A stretch of DNA of 64,000 bases from Azospirillum baldaniorum (lineage in GTDB: Bacteria; Pseudomonadota; Alphaproteobacteria; Azospirillales; Azospirillaceae), in NCBI RefSeq assembly GCF_003119195.2, contig NZ_CP022254.1:727501-791500 (forward strand), read 5' to 3'. The notes beneath the pieces were generated by a model. The model was given only the letters and a program-made list of their open reading frames with translations, did no database searches and was not told the DNA's origin. Both the position numbers and the translations under genes were made by a program. Positions 63,601 through 64,000 of the stretch are shown one piece after another; the stretch's first letter is position 1; the number at the start of each line of letters is the position of its first letter.

Positions 63601-64000
63601 CCAGCGGGAGCATGACGTCCTCTCCACCGACGGCTTCATGCAGTATGAGGGCGGCTTCTCCGCCGCCGCCGCCTTGGTCGACAACGACCCGGCGCTCTAC
63701 CATCTCGACAGCTCCGAGCCGGAGAGCCTGACCGTCCGTACGCTGGGGGAGGAGATCGCCCGCGTGCTGCGCGGCCGGGCGGCCAACCCGCGCTGGATCG
63801 ACGGCATGATGCGCCACGGCTACCGCGGCGCCGGGGAGCTGGCGGCGAGCGTGGACACGCTGTTCGCCTTCGCCGCAACCACCACGGCGGTGCGGCCCCA
63901 TCATTTCGACCAGTTGTACGACGCCTATGTGGACGACCAGCGGGTGTGGGACTTCCTGGCGCAGTCCAATCCGGCCGCCGCCCGTCATATCCTGGACCGG
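60677..64000 (+). CDS. cobN: Cobaltochelatase large subunit CobN (3' end outside window)
   Basis: The frame is open from ATG 60677 to the window end: 1108 codons without stop, so the C-terminus lies beyond 64000 (family length about 1250-1300). CobN with CobS and CobT inserts cobalt into hydrogenobyrinic acid a,c-diamide. The sequence shows family segments LTTTQHHDPETPPSHGYYAF, VGAHGTLEWLPGKAVALS, VVDCWGTPAMRTGGDELAQA and GALVHHQD-like ADALVHHQDQREHD near the end. It is co-oriented with cobW and probably read from the same riboswitch-controlled transcript, although a REP repeat lies between. Confidence 0.95.
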   Translation, partial: MHLLAARQEDLDAGPQAVDLGQSPADLVVLSFSDSDLTALAACWKRHRDALPSDPLPTLRLANLARLGHPLSVDLYVESVIRKAKLVILRLLGGAGYWRYGLDHVAAACRESGVALAVLPGCAQPNPALEGYGTVPAEAAQRLWRGFTEGGPDNMANLLAYAATLSGQERPWREPAPVPRFGVYEGWSSQVAGPCAPAVFYRSHLLAGDLEPVHALCDALAARGLAPLPLFVASLKEPDCAAWMRATLTARNAAVVMNLTGFSAAREDGSPLEANGTPVLQAVLSTTPEEGWRGSARGMGPSDLAMNVVLPEMDGRILTRAVAFKAEGALDPDLEFAPTLIRPVPDRVAFAADLAAAWVRLGATPRAERKLALVLSDYPGPGGGIGHAVGLDTPASVVGILERLRAEGYALDGLPAGPAALMEALTGGTTALLSLEDYRRLAPAEARARIAECWGDEEADPRSAQLESGAAFRFTVLTCGNVAVAVQPSRGHGPLTTTQHHDPETPPSHGYYAFHLWLRHVLGVHALVQVGAHGTLEWLPGKAVALSADCWPEIVAGPLPCLYPFIVNNPGEGVQARRRLGAVLIGHLTPPPVEAGLHGDLADLETAIDEYSMATGLDPRRLGTLRQTILDLAWRSGVAADCNLRPDDDPDAILSRLDAHLCDIKEMQIRDGLHVFGTTPEPERRARLLAAVARFATAEEVAPALDACGEAEIAALLAGLDGRFVKPGPGGSPARGRADTLPTGRNLYALDPRGVPTPTAWTLGWQAADALITRYLQDHGDWPKRLVVDCWGTPAMRTGGDELAQAMALLGVRPLWENGSGRVTGFEVMPASVLGRPRVDVTLRISGLFRDVFPQQIALFDQAVRAVMAEDEPEDVNPVAAALRTDRAELEAGGAPAAEAERWASARVFGAAPGAYGTALPGMIARGDWSARADFGAAYLEGSCHAYGKGLEGVRLPSLFRRRIGGADALVHHQDQREHDVLSTDGFMQYEGGFSAAAALVDNDPALYHLDSSEPESLTVRTLGEEIARVLRGRAANPRWIDGMMRHGYRGAGELAASVDTLFAFAATTTAVRPHHFDQLYDAYVDDQRVWDFLAQSNPAAARHILDR

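Noticed and set aside
60683..63988. Open frame of about 1101 codons on the minus strand
   Set aside because: Antisense to cobN, which has clear family motifs on the plus strand. Same composition artefact.

Overview
The window is uniformly GC-rich (roughly two thirds G+C or more, judged by eye) and carries a dense, two-strand set of chromosome-type genes. The gene complement points to a metabolically versatile alphaproteobacterium, most likely Rhodospirillales and in my reading close to Azospirillum: glutathione-dependent formaldehyde oxidation, a TAXI-TRAP transporter with DgcN, aerobic cobalamin genes cobW/cobN behind a B12 riboswitch, a Liv-type amino acid transporter beside ketone-body genes, and many two-component proteins. 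The organism name is inference from gene content and style. I see no integrase, transposase, phage gene or CRISPR array.

Layout. 1-7.1 kb: the end of a hybrid sensor kinase, an OmpR/EnvZ-like pair with an HNH nuclease gene directly behind it, an FAD amine/amino-acid oxidoreductase, small unknown proteins, a ribbon-helix-helix protein and an exported histidine phosphatase. 7.5-12 kb: an RND efflux adaptor and pump. 12-17 kb (minus): NUDIX hydrolase, DgcN (DUF1611), fused TRAP permease and TAXI binding protein. 17-20.1 kb: fghA and adhC for formaldehyde detoxification, with a divergent LysR regulator. 20.3-24.1 kb: an RTX repeat protein, a YeeE/YedE sulfur-type permease and a CPA1-type antiporter. 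24.1-29.3 kb: an MBL-fold hydrolase and an FbpABC-like importer whose ATPase gene faces its permease and binding-protein genes. 29.4-35.5 kb: a SelW-like protein, a D,D-carboxypeptidase and an L,D-transpeptidase (cell-wall group), a MarR regulator and small proteins. 35.7-39.1 kb: a large hybrid kinase with a cysteine cluster, then tRNA-Leu(CAG) and tRNA-Ala(GGC) with a clear promoter and terminator.

39.3-48.7 kb is the most distinctive block. One 1883-residue reading frame joins a maltokinase-like domain, TreZ (maltooligosyltrehalose trehalohydrolase) and MalQ (4-alpha-glucanotransferase). It is followed by treY and a cupin gene. Together these could turn alpha-glucan into trehalose, recycle the short maltodextrins and phosphorylate maltose. 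The last residues of the fusion protein are encoded by a REP-like repeat, which also supplies its stop codon.

48.9-52.1 kb: small hydrophilic proteins, a receiver-only response regulator, a nu-class GST and 3-hydroxybutyrate dehydrogenase. 52.1-58.9 kb (minus): acetoacetate-CoA ligase and livMHKFG, with a sigma-54-like promoter sequence before livG. 59.2-64 kb: a cobalamin riboswitch, cobW and cobN, the last running off the window end.

Two families of GC-rich palindromic REP/BIME-like repeats recur between genes at about 15.8, 26.4, 45.4, 51.2, 52.1, 56.1 and 60.6 kb. Very long open frames antisense to many genes are a by-product of codon-position GC bias and are not annotated.
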